A stretch of DNA of 64,000 nucleotides from Chrysopilus asiliformis. Taxonomy: Eukaryota; Arthropoda; Insecta; Diptera; Rhagionidae. This document shows, in pieces, positions 11,243 through 22,959 of the stretch. Position 1 is the first letter of the stretch, and each line of letters begins with the position of its first letter. Position numbers and translations under genes: made by a program. The stretch covers positions 70,586,774-70,650,773 of the forward strand of contig OZ035962.1 of assembly GCA_964034945.1 (NCBI GenBank). Direction: 5' to 3'. The notes beneath the pieces were generated by a model. The model made no database searches, was not told where the DNA came from, and saw only the letters and a program-made list of their open reading frames with translations.

Positions 11243-11889
11243 AGCCCTATTATGTAAGTCGTGCGGACTCGTTAGTCCGCAGCGACCGTCAAGTCCATTC
11301 CACCGTGATTTGGTTTTATGTAAGTCCGCATGCCGTTTGCGGACTAGACTCGCTGCGATCATATGCGTTGGTTCTCGTTGAACTGTCAAACGTGAGAAAG
11401 ATTCGTTTCAGTTGTCATAGATTTTATTTATTTTTCAAAAATATAACAATGTTTCCAAGTGTAGCACTTTTTTTCTTTAATGATAATAACACTGATATGA
11501 AAATTATAAGAAAATCAATTGGAGATGCTCCCAGAAATCGTTTACGTCGGATTTTGTTTTCCCTGACGGGAACCTATTGGCGATATCAGGGACCTTCTCC
11601 TCGACCAGAGTTTTGAATTGTGTTTTAGTAGTTGGCTTCATTGCCCCATATATATATATATATAAACATGTTAATTATAAATATATAAATAAGAAAAAAT
11701 AATTTACATACACAGTTCCTTTTTTGCATAACCTCGAAATGTCACTGGAAAAGGTCAGTCCGCAGCCAAATAGATGCGGACTTGAAATTGCTTGAAAAAC
11801 AGGTCTTGCGGACTACCATAATACCAAAACAGTTCGCAGTGACAGATTTGCCGCAGTACGACGAGTCGCGCGACTTTCATAATAGGGCT
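11243..11889. mobile_element. AGCCCTATTATG-terminal TIR element
   Basis: The left end AGCCCTATTATGTAAGTCG and right end GACTTTCATAATAGGGCT are inverted repeats, with AGTCCGCA strings repeated near each end ('gtccgca', 'tgcggact'). The right flank (11890-11935) matches the repeat at 28360-28390, so it probably inserted into a copy of that repeat. The target duplication is unclear. An internal frame at 11446-11616 (MFPSVALFFFNDNNTDMKII...) is unrecognised. Confidence 0.6.
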
Positions 11890-12874
11890 CTATCACAAAA
11901 TAAATTCACTTAGCAAAAGTTCTCAGAATTTTTCTGAAATTTTATATCGTCATGTAAATAATGGCGTAACAGGAATTATGTGTCGCAGAAGATCTAAACG
12001 ACCTCTAAGTTCGTGTCCTTGTTCATTTAAGTTTACCTTTTTATTCCGATATTCTGGTGGCTCTATCCGCAAATGCCACCTACATAAAAAAAATGTTTTA
12101 AATAAATTAAAATCCATTTGTAAAAGATAGAAATAAAATAAAAAGTTTATCTGAAGTTTGTTCAAAGATACCGTACCATTAACGGTAAAAACTCTATCCA
12201 AACGTTTAATGAAAGCGGAAATCGAATCGCATAACTCCGATTGGCGTTTTGGGAGTTACCAGAAAGATCAGAAAGGGAAGAGATTTGACACAAAAATGCA
12301 TTTTCACAATTTTACAGCGCATTTTTAAATATAAGAAATTGATTCATAGAGGAAAATAAGCAAATATCTTGAATGGTTTAGCTATTATATTTTTTCTAGA
12401 CGTGAAAAAGCACGTGACTCTTCCAGAATGGACCCTTTTCTAGAATTCAGGCATTTTTAGGGATGTAGTAGGTAGTAAATAACAGAATCTTAGTGGGTAC
12501 ATAATGTCAGAAATTTCACAGTAGAACGATTTGATTTTTTGTCAAATCCTGTTATTTTCATAGAGTAAAATCCTTCTTCCCATACAAGATTTTCTATTTG
12601 GTCCTTTCCAATTAAAGTAACATTTTTGGAAAGGAAGACACAATACAGCATTTATCAAGCTTGTAAACACAGAAATATCACTTAAGAAATTGCTTCCTAA
12701 AAAAATGGGAAAACAAAAACTTCCGTTCACAAACATCAGTAGCGGTATTGTGATTTGAATCTTAAACGAGATGGAAAAACTCACGCGTGATATTTCTCGC
12801 TTATTCATTTTCACTTAACCTTTGAACAATTCGGTATTGTGATTTACCAAGTGAAACCTAGTACATACTTAATA
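11890..12874. other. Noncoding stretch with a repeat fragment
   Basis: The first 45 bases ('aataaattcacttagcaaaa') match the 28242-28468 element in reverse and the fragment near 44893. The rest shows no gene or terminal repeat. Confidence 0.5.
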
Positions 12875-13032
12875 CAGTAGAATCCCGATAATTCGTACCC
12901 CGATAATTCGTATATCCCGCTAATTCGTATAAATTAGCTGGTCCCTTGAAAAAAAAATCCCCATAATTCGTACCCCGATAATTCGTATGAATTTGCTGGT
13001 CCCTTGAAATACGAATTATCGGGATTCTACTG
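12875..13032. mobile_element. 158-bp pogo-like MITE
   Basis: CAGTAGAATCCCGATAATTC at the left and its exact inverse at the right, with TA on both sides (12873-12874, 13033-13034). Inside, a block of about 60 bases ('ccccgataattcgtat' to 'gctggtcccttgaaa') is repeated in tandem. No coding. Confidence 0.88.
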
Positions 13033-13034
13033 TA

Positions 13035-14129
13035 ATTACAAATAAAATTTATAACAGCTTCTCTCAATTAGTTTCTTCTAGCAGTATTATGTGTAGAATG
13101 CAATTTCAATAAGTCTCGAATAAAAAGAAATAACATTAAAATTAACCCCTTTTACTTTCATTTATTTCGCCCCAAAAAAAACTTTTCGTTTCCACGTCCA
13201 AAATAGGTGGTGGATTTTTTGACATTTTGAGGTGAGAAATTTCTCAGTGGAATTCTCACGTATTTGTGAACACAATACCAAACTAAAGAACATAGCACTT
13301 TAGATATATCAACAATACATAAGAATTTAAATGTAAAAGTACATAAAAACTTAGGGCAAATTGTTATGTAATATATTCGACGAATAGATTCGACGAAAGG
13401 GTTTTAATGCATACAGCAAAACATGTATAAGCCAGACCCTGTGTAAGCAGAAAACCTGTCTTAGCTGGACATATCCTGGTGTTGTGCGTGTTTCACTGTA
13501 CTTTGATTTATATCTCCTGTCACCGTTGAATTTGTTGTACACGAAAAAATTTTTTTTTTTACTTTAACTAAAAAATTAATATTACAAGTTCGGGAAAAAA
13601 TCCCTAGTCTTTAATTGTTTAAGCAATTGACTACCTTTGTAAGTTTGTACAATATCTTGGACACATCTTGAAAATCACATTTGTCTTATTAATGCGATCG
13701 AGTCAGGAAAGTAGGACGTCTCCTAAAGGTACTTAAAGAGTTACATGTGGTGTCTTACTATGCTAGATATAACTTTTAATTCAAAATCTTTAAAAAATCC
13801 CTTGAAATATGCAATTTTTTGGTCGAATATTAAAAAGAATATTACAATAATGATTTTTTTTAATGAAATATGATTTTTGGAAATTTATTTTTCATTTTAT
13901 TTTAAAGATAAATGATTGTTAATTGTAAAAAACTGTTTTGCGAAAGTTCTGGGGTCACAACTTTTTGGTGAAACTGTAAAATTAAACATCTACTATTTTT
14001 AACAAATTTTATATTTTAAAGAAAAAATATTTTTTAAGAGCTATATTTATTCATATTATAACAAAGAAAGTAGTTTTTACAGAAATTTAGTCTGGGTACT
14101 GAAAGAGTTAACAGCAGTTTGGTGATTAG
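13035..14129. other. AT-rich noncoding stretch
   Basis: No feature can be supported. Only short AT-biased frames are present. Confidence 0.55.
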
Positions 14130-15606
14130 TAGGGCTGCCAAAAATATGCACTAAAAAAGGCGAAATATGCGCATATAATATGCACTAAAAACGGCAAAAT
14201 ATGCACTTAAATATGCACTTTAAAAACATTAAAATTGCGAAATATAGTATATTTCACCCAAAATAGTGAACGGAACTTGTTAAAATGTGGTTAATTCGAC
14301 TTATGTGGAAAATAAAAAAATTGAAAAAATAATAGTCTGTAAAAAAGATTGACATTTTGACTGACAAAAAATTTTTTTACTTGTTTCTAAATTGCAACTG
14401 TTAAATTTTAAGATATTTCGAAAAGATGTTCAATACTTCATATTGTCTATGGGATAATCGGGGTTAAAACTTGTAGAAAAATCTCAGTTGTTGCTACCAC
14501 AAAACTTTCTTCCACAAAATCTACGACCCTGCGCAATTTACGCTATCCCTATAGTTTTGTCAACCAGAGACGACCTCAAAATGTACAAAATTTGAAATAA
14601 CTTGAGAACGGTAAAAGATATCGATTTACGGTAAAAAGTAAAAATGTAGAAAATTTCATTGCCTTTAATTCGTTTTTCAAAAGTTTTTTCGAAAAAATGT
14701 TAGTTTGCAAGTAATTCGCAAAAATATATTTTTTACATTTTAATAAAAATATTTCAATAACGGTAAAAGATAATGGATAACTGTGAAAGACAAAATTGTA
14801 CAGAATGCCATTCTCATTAATTCATCTCATATTACAGTAAGCAAAAAACCATTTTTTTTTTCGAGATAATGGAAAAAAATTAATTTTTTTGAAATAACGG
14901 TTTATCTCGATAACAGGTTGAGATATCGAGTTATAGCTAAAGACAAAAGTGTGGCAAATTTTATTTTCTCCAAAAAACGCGTAGTTTGGGAGTAAATCGA
15001 GAAAAACGAAATTGCGATTTTTGAAAAACCGCCATTTTGGATACTTCCGGTTAACTGATTTCCACCAAAAGTTGATAGGATCGTCCCATTCCAGGACCAA
15101 ATATGCCTATAAAATCTCATGGCTCTAGCTCTATTAGTTTTTGAGAAATCTTGTACACAGACTGACAGACTGACATACAGAAAGACATTTTTGTAATATG
15201 ACTCCAATCGACTAAGGAGTGATCGGGAAATGTTTTTTTAGGTTAAATTAAAAGGTTGAAATTTTTCATGAATACAATATTGTATTATACTTCGTAGAAG
15301 AAAGTAAAAACACATATTTATTTATTTTTAATATTTATTCTAGCTGAAACAGTCGAATTATAATTTGAATTGTACAAAAAAAATTTGGTTGTTCATGAAA
15401 GTTGTAAAATATGCAACTAAATATGCATTATATGCATTTATATGCATTTATATGCAAATATGCACTAACGTGTCAAATATGCGAAATATGCAACAACAAG
15501 TGACCTTCATTCGCTTCTAAACTTATTGATTCGGATGAATAAAAAACTCCCGGAGCCGAAATCATAACGAGAAAAAATATGCAAATGCATATTTTTGGCA
15601 GCCCTA
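14130..15606. mobile_element. hAT element, non-autonomous, with nested repeat
   Basis: Termini TAGGGCTGCCAAAAATATGC and the exact inverse are flanked by the 8-bp duplication GTGATTAG (14122-14129, 15607-15614), as expected for hAT. Both ends are packed with ATATGCA-type motifs (about 14160-14215 and 15410-15500, and again near 15578), which look like subterminal transposase-binding repeats. The middle is an R1 repeat copy (14480-15310). No transposase remains. Confidence 0.88.
14480..15310 (+). repeat. R1 dispersed repeat, nested copy
   Basis: Collinear with 5345-6490 from 'cttgtagaaaaatctcagtt' to the tail 'agaagaaagtaaaaa'. It has the short form of the GACA microsatellite. 'actttcttc' near the start and 'gaagaaagt' at the end are inverted, which could be subterminal repeats. 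It lies inside the hAT at 14130-15606. Confidence 0.75.
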
Positions 15607-15614
15607 GTGATTAG

Positions 15615-16116
15615 TGTTTCCCATCTTGTTGATGAAACTTTGCAGTTGATGAAACTTTTCTCATGAAACTTTGCAGACGTGGTTGATTTTCAAAGAGAAT
15701 AATCTGCATTACACTTGGCGAATGTTCGCGCGAATGTGAATGTGGTCAGTAGATTCGTATTCGCGTAGATCTGCCGAATCGCCCGCTGAATTCTGATTCG
15801 CCGTGATTCAGAGAGGGTGTGTAGCTATGGTTCGGATTTTTTTTTTAATTAAACGACAAATTTAATTTTTCTTTCAGTATTTTACAAACCATCAAAATAA
15901 TATCATTTATTCTTAAAAAAGGTTTGATTCAACCAGTTTTTATGATATTAGAAAACCATAAGCTTAACACAGGCTAGCACTCATTTTTGTGCACTCGATA
16001 AAAATCTAATTTAAATTTTGCAATTTGAACAATAGATGGAATCCTTAAACGTTTATCCACCTCAATCAAGGACCTTCATGTTGAAGTTGTCATATCCGCA
16101 AAATTCTTGCTAATAG
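15615..16116. other. Noncoding stretch rich in ATTCGC motifs
   Basis: Between about 15715 and 15810 there are many ATTCGC/GCGAAT strings ('cttggcgaatgttcgcgcga', 'gattcgccgtgattc'). They may be the remains of a TIR element, but complete ends could not be defined. Nothing else is supported. Confidence 0.45.
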
Positions 16117-16608
16117 CATAGTTTAGAGATATATAGTTAGGAAACGCATAAGAAATTTTTTCCTGAAGAAGAGTACATTATCGTCTGTTTCATTTGCTTT
16201 GTAAAGACACTAATTGCTTTTGTGTGAGAAATGCAAAACTCTCGGGATATTTCGTATTGTCGGCAGAACATTTCTTAAATTGTTCCTTGCCAGGCATTTT
16301 TTCTGTTTAAGCAACGTAACAAGTGAAATAAAAGTGTTTTTTTTGCTAAAAAATCCTATCGCCATTGACAGTTGAAGAAATTGTGAAAGGCCACTGTCGG
16401 CCCTTGTGTATGTGTTGGTCCAATATTTTGGTTTGTTCTGTGCGAGTATTACAAAACGATTTTTTTCAACAAGTCCATTTGAGCTAAATGATAAAAAGAG
16501 AGAAATGATGCTGTCGACTACGGAATGATGCTGTCGACTACTTCTTTCTACAGGCGGCAAACGGAAAACCACGTTTGTGTCTTATCTATAGTAAGTCTCT
16601 AATCTATG
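16117..16608. mobile_element. CATAG-terminal MITE, copy 2 (7-bp duplication)
   Basis: Left CATAGTTTAGAGA and right TCTCTAATCTATG are inverted repeats flanked by CTAATAG (16110-16116, 16609-16615). Its first 130 bases inside the terminus match 3324-3796 closely. A long minus-strand frame across it has no recognisable motif and is probably chance. Confidence 0.8.
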
Positions 16609-16699
16609 CTAATAGGCTCAGCCATGTCTGGCATAGCTAGCCAATCTTGTGTCCTTCTGAAAAGAAGAGTCTATTAACTTAAATTAGAACAGTCTATTA

Positions 16700-16927
16700 C
16701 AGTGCTCCGCAACCTTTATTTGTATACGGCACACCAATTTTTTTTTCTGGAAATCCGGGGCACACCACAAAAGAAAAAAATTTGTGTATAAAATATTTAT
16801 AATGAAAAAATTTACAAAAAAATCCTGAAAGAATTATTAAATAGCTATTTGATATGTTTACCGCGGCACACCTAATATCATTTCCCGGCACACCAGTGTT
16901 CCGCGGCACACTGGTTGCGGAGCACTG
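16700..16927. mobile_element. hAT MITE, 228 bp
   Basis: CAGTGCTCCGCAACC and GGTTGCGGAGCACTG termini with the 8-bp duplication GTCTATTA (16692-16699, 16928-16935). Repeated GGCACACC motifs lie inside both ends. A related, left-truncated copy lies at 57655-57840. Confidence 0.92.
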
Positions 16928-16939
16928 GTCTATTAGATC

Positions 16940-17114
16940 TGGAGTGCTATTCCGTAACTTGTTTCAAGCGTTTGTTTCAAGTTAGAAGAACAAGAAGTAT
17001 TCGCTGTCTCTGTTTTGACCGGAATAAATGACAGAGAGAACCCGAGATAGCAAATACCACTTTTTCTTCTAACTCGAAACAAACGCTTGAATCAAGTTAC
17101 GGAATACCACTCCA
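16940..17114. mobile_element. TGGAGTG-terminal MITE, copy 1 (175 bp)
   Basis: Inverted ends TGGAGTGCTATTCCGTAAC and GTTACGGAATACCACTCCA. The flanks ATTAGATC/GTTAGATC agree at 7 of 8 bases. The left duplication overlaps the right duplication of the adjacent hAT MITE. A second copy, also 175 bp and reversed inside, lies at 27242-27416. Confidence 0.82.
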
Positions 17115-17122
17115 GTTAGATC

Positions 17123-19319
17123 AGTTTTTTCACCATACTAGAACAGTATGTAAACATTTTTTTAAATTTATTAAAACAACTTCGAGTTTCAATATTTTTT
17201 GAGACTGCAGTCATGAGCTTTTTACTTATTTTAACCGATTTCAGTTATTTTGGTAAATATTTGTGACAATGAATCAAATTTTTAAAGATTTCGCGCTCGT
17301 TTTTTCGCTCAACGACCATTTTTACACGTTATCTACTTTCTAGGTTATAGGCTCTCTAGTCTGGTCATGATCATTTGAAAATATTAAAAAGATCCTAGAA
17401 GATTCAAAGAAAATGAATCTGCTTTAATCGATTAGGCACACATTCCATAACTGAAAAAATCATTCATAATGATTGTATGGAATAAAAACAATTATCATAA
17501 TACTATTTAACACAAAGATTTTTTTACGAAATCGTGCAATACCTTCATATTATTTAATCGAGCAATCATATGATTAATGGTCAATCATTAAAGTGCTGAA
17601 AAAGAAAGTTTGAAATTTTCCATCGTTTGGAAACTAATGAGGAAAATTTTCTTAGAAACGATAGGTTCGTGTGTTAACCAAACTTATTGCAATAAAGTAC
17701 ATATATTCATATGTTGATCGTTATATGAATAAACTAAAAACGGTTCAATTTTTGCAGTTAATCTAAATACTGCATGTGTTGCGACGAATTAAAAAAAATG
17801 CGTCTCTGAAATACAAATGTTGTTCAACATGATTTAATTGGTTCTAAACCCTACTTACCGCAAGGTATTTCAGGAGTGCTTTGATATTCTGGGAGAACTG
17901 AGGAGCTCTGACTCCATTTACCGATGTTAATTGGCACGCAAGAAGTCGAATTTATCATGAGATGGACTTGCCAATGAACATATAATTACACAACAGTTTA
18001 AGATCGGCGCTGTGATATTGTATTGAATCTAAATATAGGCTAGTTGCTATAGCCTTCAACGGGATTCTCAGTTGTTAACTTGGTGTCTACTAACATATTA
18101 GCACATAGAATTAAAAACCCGAATTGTTAACTGTTTTCCACTATGTGCCAACCATGAAATGCAGTTTTACAGTGGCATGATCGATCACTTGTCGCTGTAA
18201 TAAAGAGCAGAAAAATTAAGTAATTTGGTGAATACGCACTCGTGAAATGGTGAATACGCACGAACCGCGCAATCTTAAACTAGATCAAAATATAATAAAA
18301 AGTTGACATCGATCTTGCTCTACACTGATGGAAATCACTTAAGGATTAAATTCTGCAAGTACGGCCAACTATTCCAAGGTCCTCATCTTTGACACTCGTG
18401 GGTCGGCAGTTATTACCCAAGTTGTACAAGCGCTTTAAATTTATGAACATAAATCGCTCCAGTAGGCATAAAATATGCGCAATAGAAGCTAAATCAAGGC
18501 CTAAATCCATCCAATGAGTCGTAAATAACCAGTCGATCACTATTCGATGGACCCTCCTAGATACATTTCTGACACTTTCAGATACTTTCGATATGCTTTC
18601 GAAGGCTCGAACATTTCTTGAATCACCGACTATGAGAAGGTAGTTTTCGTCGTTCGCTTCGCTTAGGAGCATGAAATAAAATTGTGAAAATAAAGCGAAA
18701 ATAATCTGCTTCTTTGGCACATATTGTCGATATTATAGTAATGTTTTTTTCCTCGTACTGATTGGTAATTATAGATAGAACGCTGTCATATGTGAGTATC
18801 TGAATTATAGCCATAATGATAGGCTAGTTGCACAGTTTACAGATATTTCATATAGTTTTTTTTAACCAGTACACGTTTTTCTTATGGCGTATTCGAATGG
18901 TTTACTATTTTTGCTCGAAAATTGCTCGATCTAGATTTTAAATCAAATAGAAAATTTTGACAAATTTTTTCTAACAAAATTGTCTTGGTAAAGTACTTTT
19001 TGACTCCAGAATAGAGCATGCTCTAAATCTGTGATTCGAATTCGTCATTAGTCTAGTGAACAGAGTTTTCAAGTGGAATGTAGTTGAAGATTGCAAATTT
19101 ATGTGAAAGAGTTGCTAGTAACACTTTTTTAGACAATAATTTATGATGTCAACATATACAGTACAAATAAAAGGACTTAACTTATTAACTTAAAAAACAA
19201 TCACACATCGAATATTCTGGATTTTCAAGTAGGAAATTCTTTGTTTTGTGTGCATTTGTAAAGGACCAGGAGCCAGGTAGCATTGAATGTTTTTTTCTCT
19301 GAAAAAAAAATACACTGAG
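17123..19319. other. Unassigned AT-rich stretch
   Basis: No terminal repeats or RNA gene seen. The longest frame, 18346-18720 on the minus strand (124 codons, hydrophobic amino end), matches no family I recognise and is not called. 'tggtgaatacgcac' is repeated near 18227 and 18248. Confidence 0.45.
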
Positions 19320-19775
19320 AAAACAAGGTGATCATAACATATTAACAAAAAATATCTGTCTTATACAATATCTAAGTTTCTGCGCAATTTACAATCCGCC
19401 GAATAAAAGATTAGTTTACAAAAAATATGATTTTTTTTACAAAACCTGAGATAAGTCCGTAACGGTAAAAGACATTGTTTTGTGGTGAAAGAGAAAAACG
19501 TAGAGAAAATATATTTAATACTTAAACTGTTTTTTGAAAAACCGTTAGCTTGCAAGGAATTCGCAAAAATCTTATTTGTTTATATTTTAATGAAATTATC
19601 TCAATAACGGTAAAAGATAATGGATAACAACGAAAGACATTCTCATTAATTCATTTCATACATACAACCACCAAAACATCGTAATTTTTCGAGATAATCG
19701 CAAAAAACGGGCCGGTATATCTCGATAACGGCCTGAGATACACAGTTCTTAAAAATTTAAGTTAATAATTTCATC
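19320..19775 (+). repeat. R1 dispersed repeat, partial copy
   Basis: Carries 'ctgcgcaatttacaatccgc', 'ccgtaacggtaaaagaca', 'ttgcaaggaattcgc' and 'ataacggtaaaagataatgg' in the family order. It breaks off at the start of repeat R2. CACTGAG at 19313 just upstream resembles the end of the TA/CAC elements, but no partner end was found. Confidence 0.65.
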
Positions 19776-19781
19776 TTGTCG

Positions 19782-20324
19782 TTTTTATACCCGTATGGTG
19801 AAACCAAAGGGTATATTAGATTTGCCTTACCGTTTGTAACGCCAAGATCCCGTCATCACACACAAAAATGAATTACACCAGTGTGTTTAGAATGATAAAA
19901 ATAATTAATTTTTGCATGTCCGTCCGTCCGTCCGTCTGTCTGTCCGTCCGTCTGTGGCGCGGATTGCGGGCGCACGGATTGAGCTAGAGACTAGAAATTT
20001 TGCACAGTTCCGTTTCTCGTAAAATGTGAGGCTAAGTTCGTTAATGGGCAGGGGGGGTACCCCCATACGAACGAAAACGTTTTTTGCGAATATCTCAAAA
20101 ACGATGCATCTTATCAAAAAAGTCCAAGAAAAAAAGTTATTTAGGATATGATTCTACATAAAACTCCCATACATCAAAATCCGATTGGAATAAGTTTTAA
20201 AAAATCTTATTGGAAAGTTTGACTTCAAAGTGGAATTTTGGTACAACTGCTCAAATTATGATACGAATATCACCATACGGGTTTTCAATAATTGCCAGAT
20301 TGGCAATTATAGCTTTTGTTATGT
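19782..20324 (+). mobile_element. R2 repeat, copy 1
   Basis: Starts TTTTTATACCCGTATGG with a matching GGGTATA 25 bases on, has a (GTCC/GTCT)n tract at 19917-19953, a block 'gaaattttgcacagttccgt' and ends near 'agcttttgttatgt'. The copy at 49953-50493 is the reverse complement over its full length and gives the boundaries. No protein is encoded. The class is not known; the microsatellite and hairpin suggest a non-autonomous element. Confidence 0.75.
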
Positions 20325-20689
20325 TTAATTGAAAGATTTACCAAACATGACTTGTGTGAAAATCTAGAATTAAAATCTAGATGAAAAATTTTAAATATGC
20401 AGGGAAAACCGCCGATCTTCCCGGTTTCGGAGGCGGGTCTGAAAATCGCGAAAAAGCATTCACGGTTGAAAATTTGGTATAAAGTCATTCTATACCAAAA
20501 TTGAAATAGAATTAATAAATCGTCGGCTGAATGTTTGTTTGGTCCATACGCCACTCACATGAAAACGAAAAAAAACGAATTTAAAGTTTGAAAATTTTTA
20601 AAACAAAAACAGTCCGACAGGATTTATTTTTGGTAGTTGGTTTCATATAAAGTTGATATCTTACTGGTAAAGTGATTTCGAAACTTAAT

Positions 20690-20870
20690 TTTTGCGCTAT
20701 GTTACTCTTTCGCGGGGAAACTACTGAACCGATTGGCCTGAAGTTTGGCATAGATGTTCATAGCCCCAACATAGACCCATTAAAAAGTTTTTAAGTTCTT
20801 TCCAGTTTTCTTCGTATTCTAAAACTTAGACAAAAAAACTTAACCCGGCAAAGACGGGTATGCAAGCTAG
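20690..20870 (+). mobile_element. Helitron 3' fragment
   Basis: 'tctttcgcggggaaactact' and the following bases match the Helitron at 10081-10390. The fragment ends with the hairpin CCCGGCAAAGACGGG, a short spacer and CTAG before T. No TC start is found, so it is 5'-truncated or diverged. Confidence 0.75.
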
Positions 20871-20890
20871 TTGTTAATAAAATTGATATA

Positions 20891-21440
20891 AGGCTTGTAT
20901 TTGATAAAAGCGGGACACCCACAAATGACTCTCAATTTTGACCTATTATCTTCAGGATTGAAAAATTTCTCTCAAATATAACTGTATGACGGTTAATGGT
21001 ATTTTTTGCTCAGCATTCAAAATGGCGACGAAGCAAGAAGAGACACGGAAATTTTTTTTGTTTTGGTAACGATAGTCCGGAATTGTCAGTGAGACCAAAT
21101 CTAGAATGCACAGACTGCTGAACTATATAAATAAACAACCCAAAGATCTCTCTATGGACAGTTGCTCCCAAAATTGGAATGACGCTTGGATTTGTCCAAA
21201 AAGCCAGACTACGAAGTCATGCAATGTTGACAGTTCCAAATCGCAACGGTAAAGGGATCTGACGTGTTAAGCAAAAAGTTAGGAATTTTTATGTTAACAT
21301 AGAGCAACCGCATGTCTATCGTATAAAATCATTCAAACATATTGCCTTCTAATGAAGTAAAACAAAACCTTCATTAAATTATTTTTAATCGTTGTTAAAT
21401 TGGGTCTTCTAGTTGTCCCGTTTTTATTAAATACAAACCT
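20891..21440. mobile_element. Tc1/mariner-like element, decayed
   Basis: Inverted ends AGGCTTGTATTTGATAAAAG then CGGGACA at the left, and the matching TGTCCCG plus TTTTTATTAAATACAAACCT at the right, between TA dinucleotides (20889-20890, 21441-21442). The interior keeps a short transposase remnant. It is far shorter than an autonomous element of about 1.3 kb. Confidence 0.72.
21131..21262 (+). pseudogene. Tc1/mariner transposase remnant
   Basis: The frame reads INNPKISLWTVAPKIGMTLG, then FVQKARLRSHAMLTVPNRNG and stops. The NPKIS...VAPKIGM...VQKA...LR...VPNRN pattern resembles the helix-turn-helix DNA-binding part of Tc1/mariner transposases. Flanking frames are broken and the DDE catalytic domain is absent. 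It lies between the inverted ends at 20891 and 21440. The match is from memory of family patterns, so other Tc1-related families are possible. Confidence 0.5.
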
Positions 21441-21748
21441 TATTAATTTATAAAATTGTAAGGTATTTTTTTCTTCTTTTGCTGCAATATAATTCCTTTT
21501 TGCGCATTGCACATTATTAATAAATTAAGTTGCGCTTAGCCTACTTGAACCGTAGAAATTCTGGGACTTAAATCATTTAAATCGGACATAAATTACTTTT
21601 CTAAAATTACAAAACTTTGTCAAAATTCAAAGAAAAGGGAGTATAATACAAAAAGAGTAAAATTAAAATGGAATATCCATGGAAATTGCCGTTTCAAATG
21701 AAATCTCCACATAAATTGTAAATTTTATTTTATTTTTTTTAGTTTTAA

Positions 21749-22006
21749 CACGTTGGCTACCAGCCAAAAAACGCTTACTCCGCTAGTATACACTGGGCAA
21801 AAACGCAAAAATCATTTCTGTACTTTGTGAGTCACCAGTGAACACAAGATCAATACAGACAAAAACGAACGAATCGAATAAAATATAACGGACAAAAAAA
21901 ACCCCTTTGTACCGCACGAGCGACTGCACTCAACCATGGAACTTGAGAAACTGACAGTAATGACAATAGTGTGTGTACACCGGTGACTCACATGGTAGCC
22001 AACGTG
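21749..22006. mobile_element. piggyBac-like MITE
   Basis: CACGTTGGCTACCA and its inverse TGGTAGCCAACGTG sit between TTAA tetranucleotides (21745-21748, 22007-22010), as in piggyBac elements. It is 258 bp with no coding. Confidence 0.82.
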
Positions 22007-22119
22007 TTAATTTTTAATTATCTATTTTCTAACTGCCAGATAAATTTATTTTGTATTTAAATGAAAATGAAAATAAAATTATTATTATTATATAAATTGT
22101 AGTTTCGGGCTGATTTGAG

Positions 22120-22207
22120 TTAGCCCAACCTGGCCATTAATTTTTCAGTACAAAAGAGCCAAAAAGGGAATTTTGTACTGAAAAATAACCGCTCGATTGG
22201 GCTAAAA
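22120..22207. repeat. Nested hairpin
   Basis: A perfect 15-bp stem TTTTTCAGTACAAAA / TTTTGTACTGAAAAA (22141-22155, 22171-22185) lies inside an outer pair TTAGCCCAA / TTGGGCTAA. It may be a tiny foldback element. It is not a recognisable RNA gene. Confidence 0.5.
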
Positions 22208-22209
22208 TT

Positions 22210-22959
22210 CCAGATTTAAATATTTTTAATAATGATTTTCTACCGATAAAAATAAAATTGCAATCCCTTTTTTTTCAATGTCATATACTTAATTTTTTTT
22301 GTTAATACTATTAAGGTATATATCTATTTATAACATATATTAACCATAAGTGGTCAGGTTGTTTAATTTTGGAGAAATAGATATTTTCTTAAAAATTGTT
22401 TTTTTCAGTTTACTTGGCAAGACTTAAAATTTTGCACAATTAGTTCTGAGCTGTGCTTCGGCATTAGACTATTTAGTGTTTAACCATTGAACCATTTCTG
22501 ATTCATGGTTTATACTCGACCTTTTAGCAATGATGAGAGAACTATAGATAAATTACGGTTGATAAAATTTCGAAGCAATGAAGAGTCCACTCAGTGACAT
22601 ATAGGCCTGTCTCATTGCCTTCGTCGGTACACGAAATGTTTAGTGCATACAATGTGGGGGAGTTGCCACATCTCAATATTCAGAGGTTAAGCATTATTAA
22701 ATTTCAATATAGTAGAGTACCTACATGATATGGTATTTCCCATCGCATTGCATAAATAATTTTGATTTTTCCACGATTTTAATTTTTATACAACTCACAC
22801 AACATTATAAAAGATTTTTAAACCACACAATATGCGCGATATTATTTAAAAACATGAAAAAAATTGAAAATAATTCAAATTTATTTTTAAAGAGTTGACG
22901 ATTATAAAGGTTCTCTAGTTAAAATCAAAAAGAGGGTCAATCGCACATTTTAGAAGTGC
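22210..22959. other. AT-rich noncoding stretch
   Basis: Only a 17-base match to the non-LTR fragment tail ('gagctgtgcttcggcat' near 22450) stands out. No gene seen. Confidence 0.5.

Noticed and set aside
16210..16572. 120-codon minus-strand frame
   Set aside because: It lies inside the CATAG MITE, with no recognised motif and no equivalent in copy 1.
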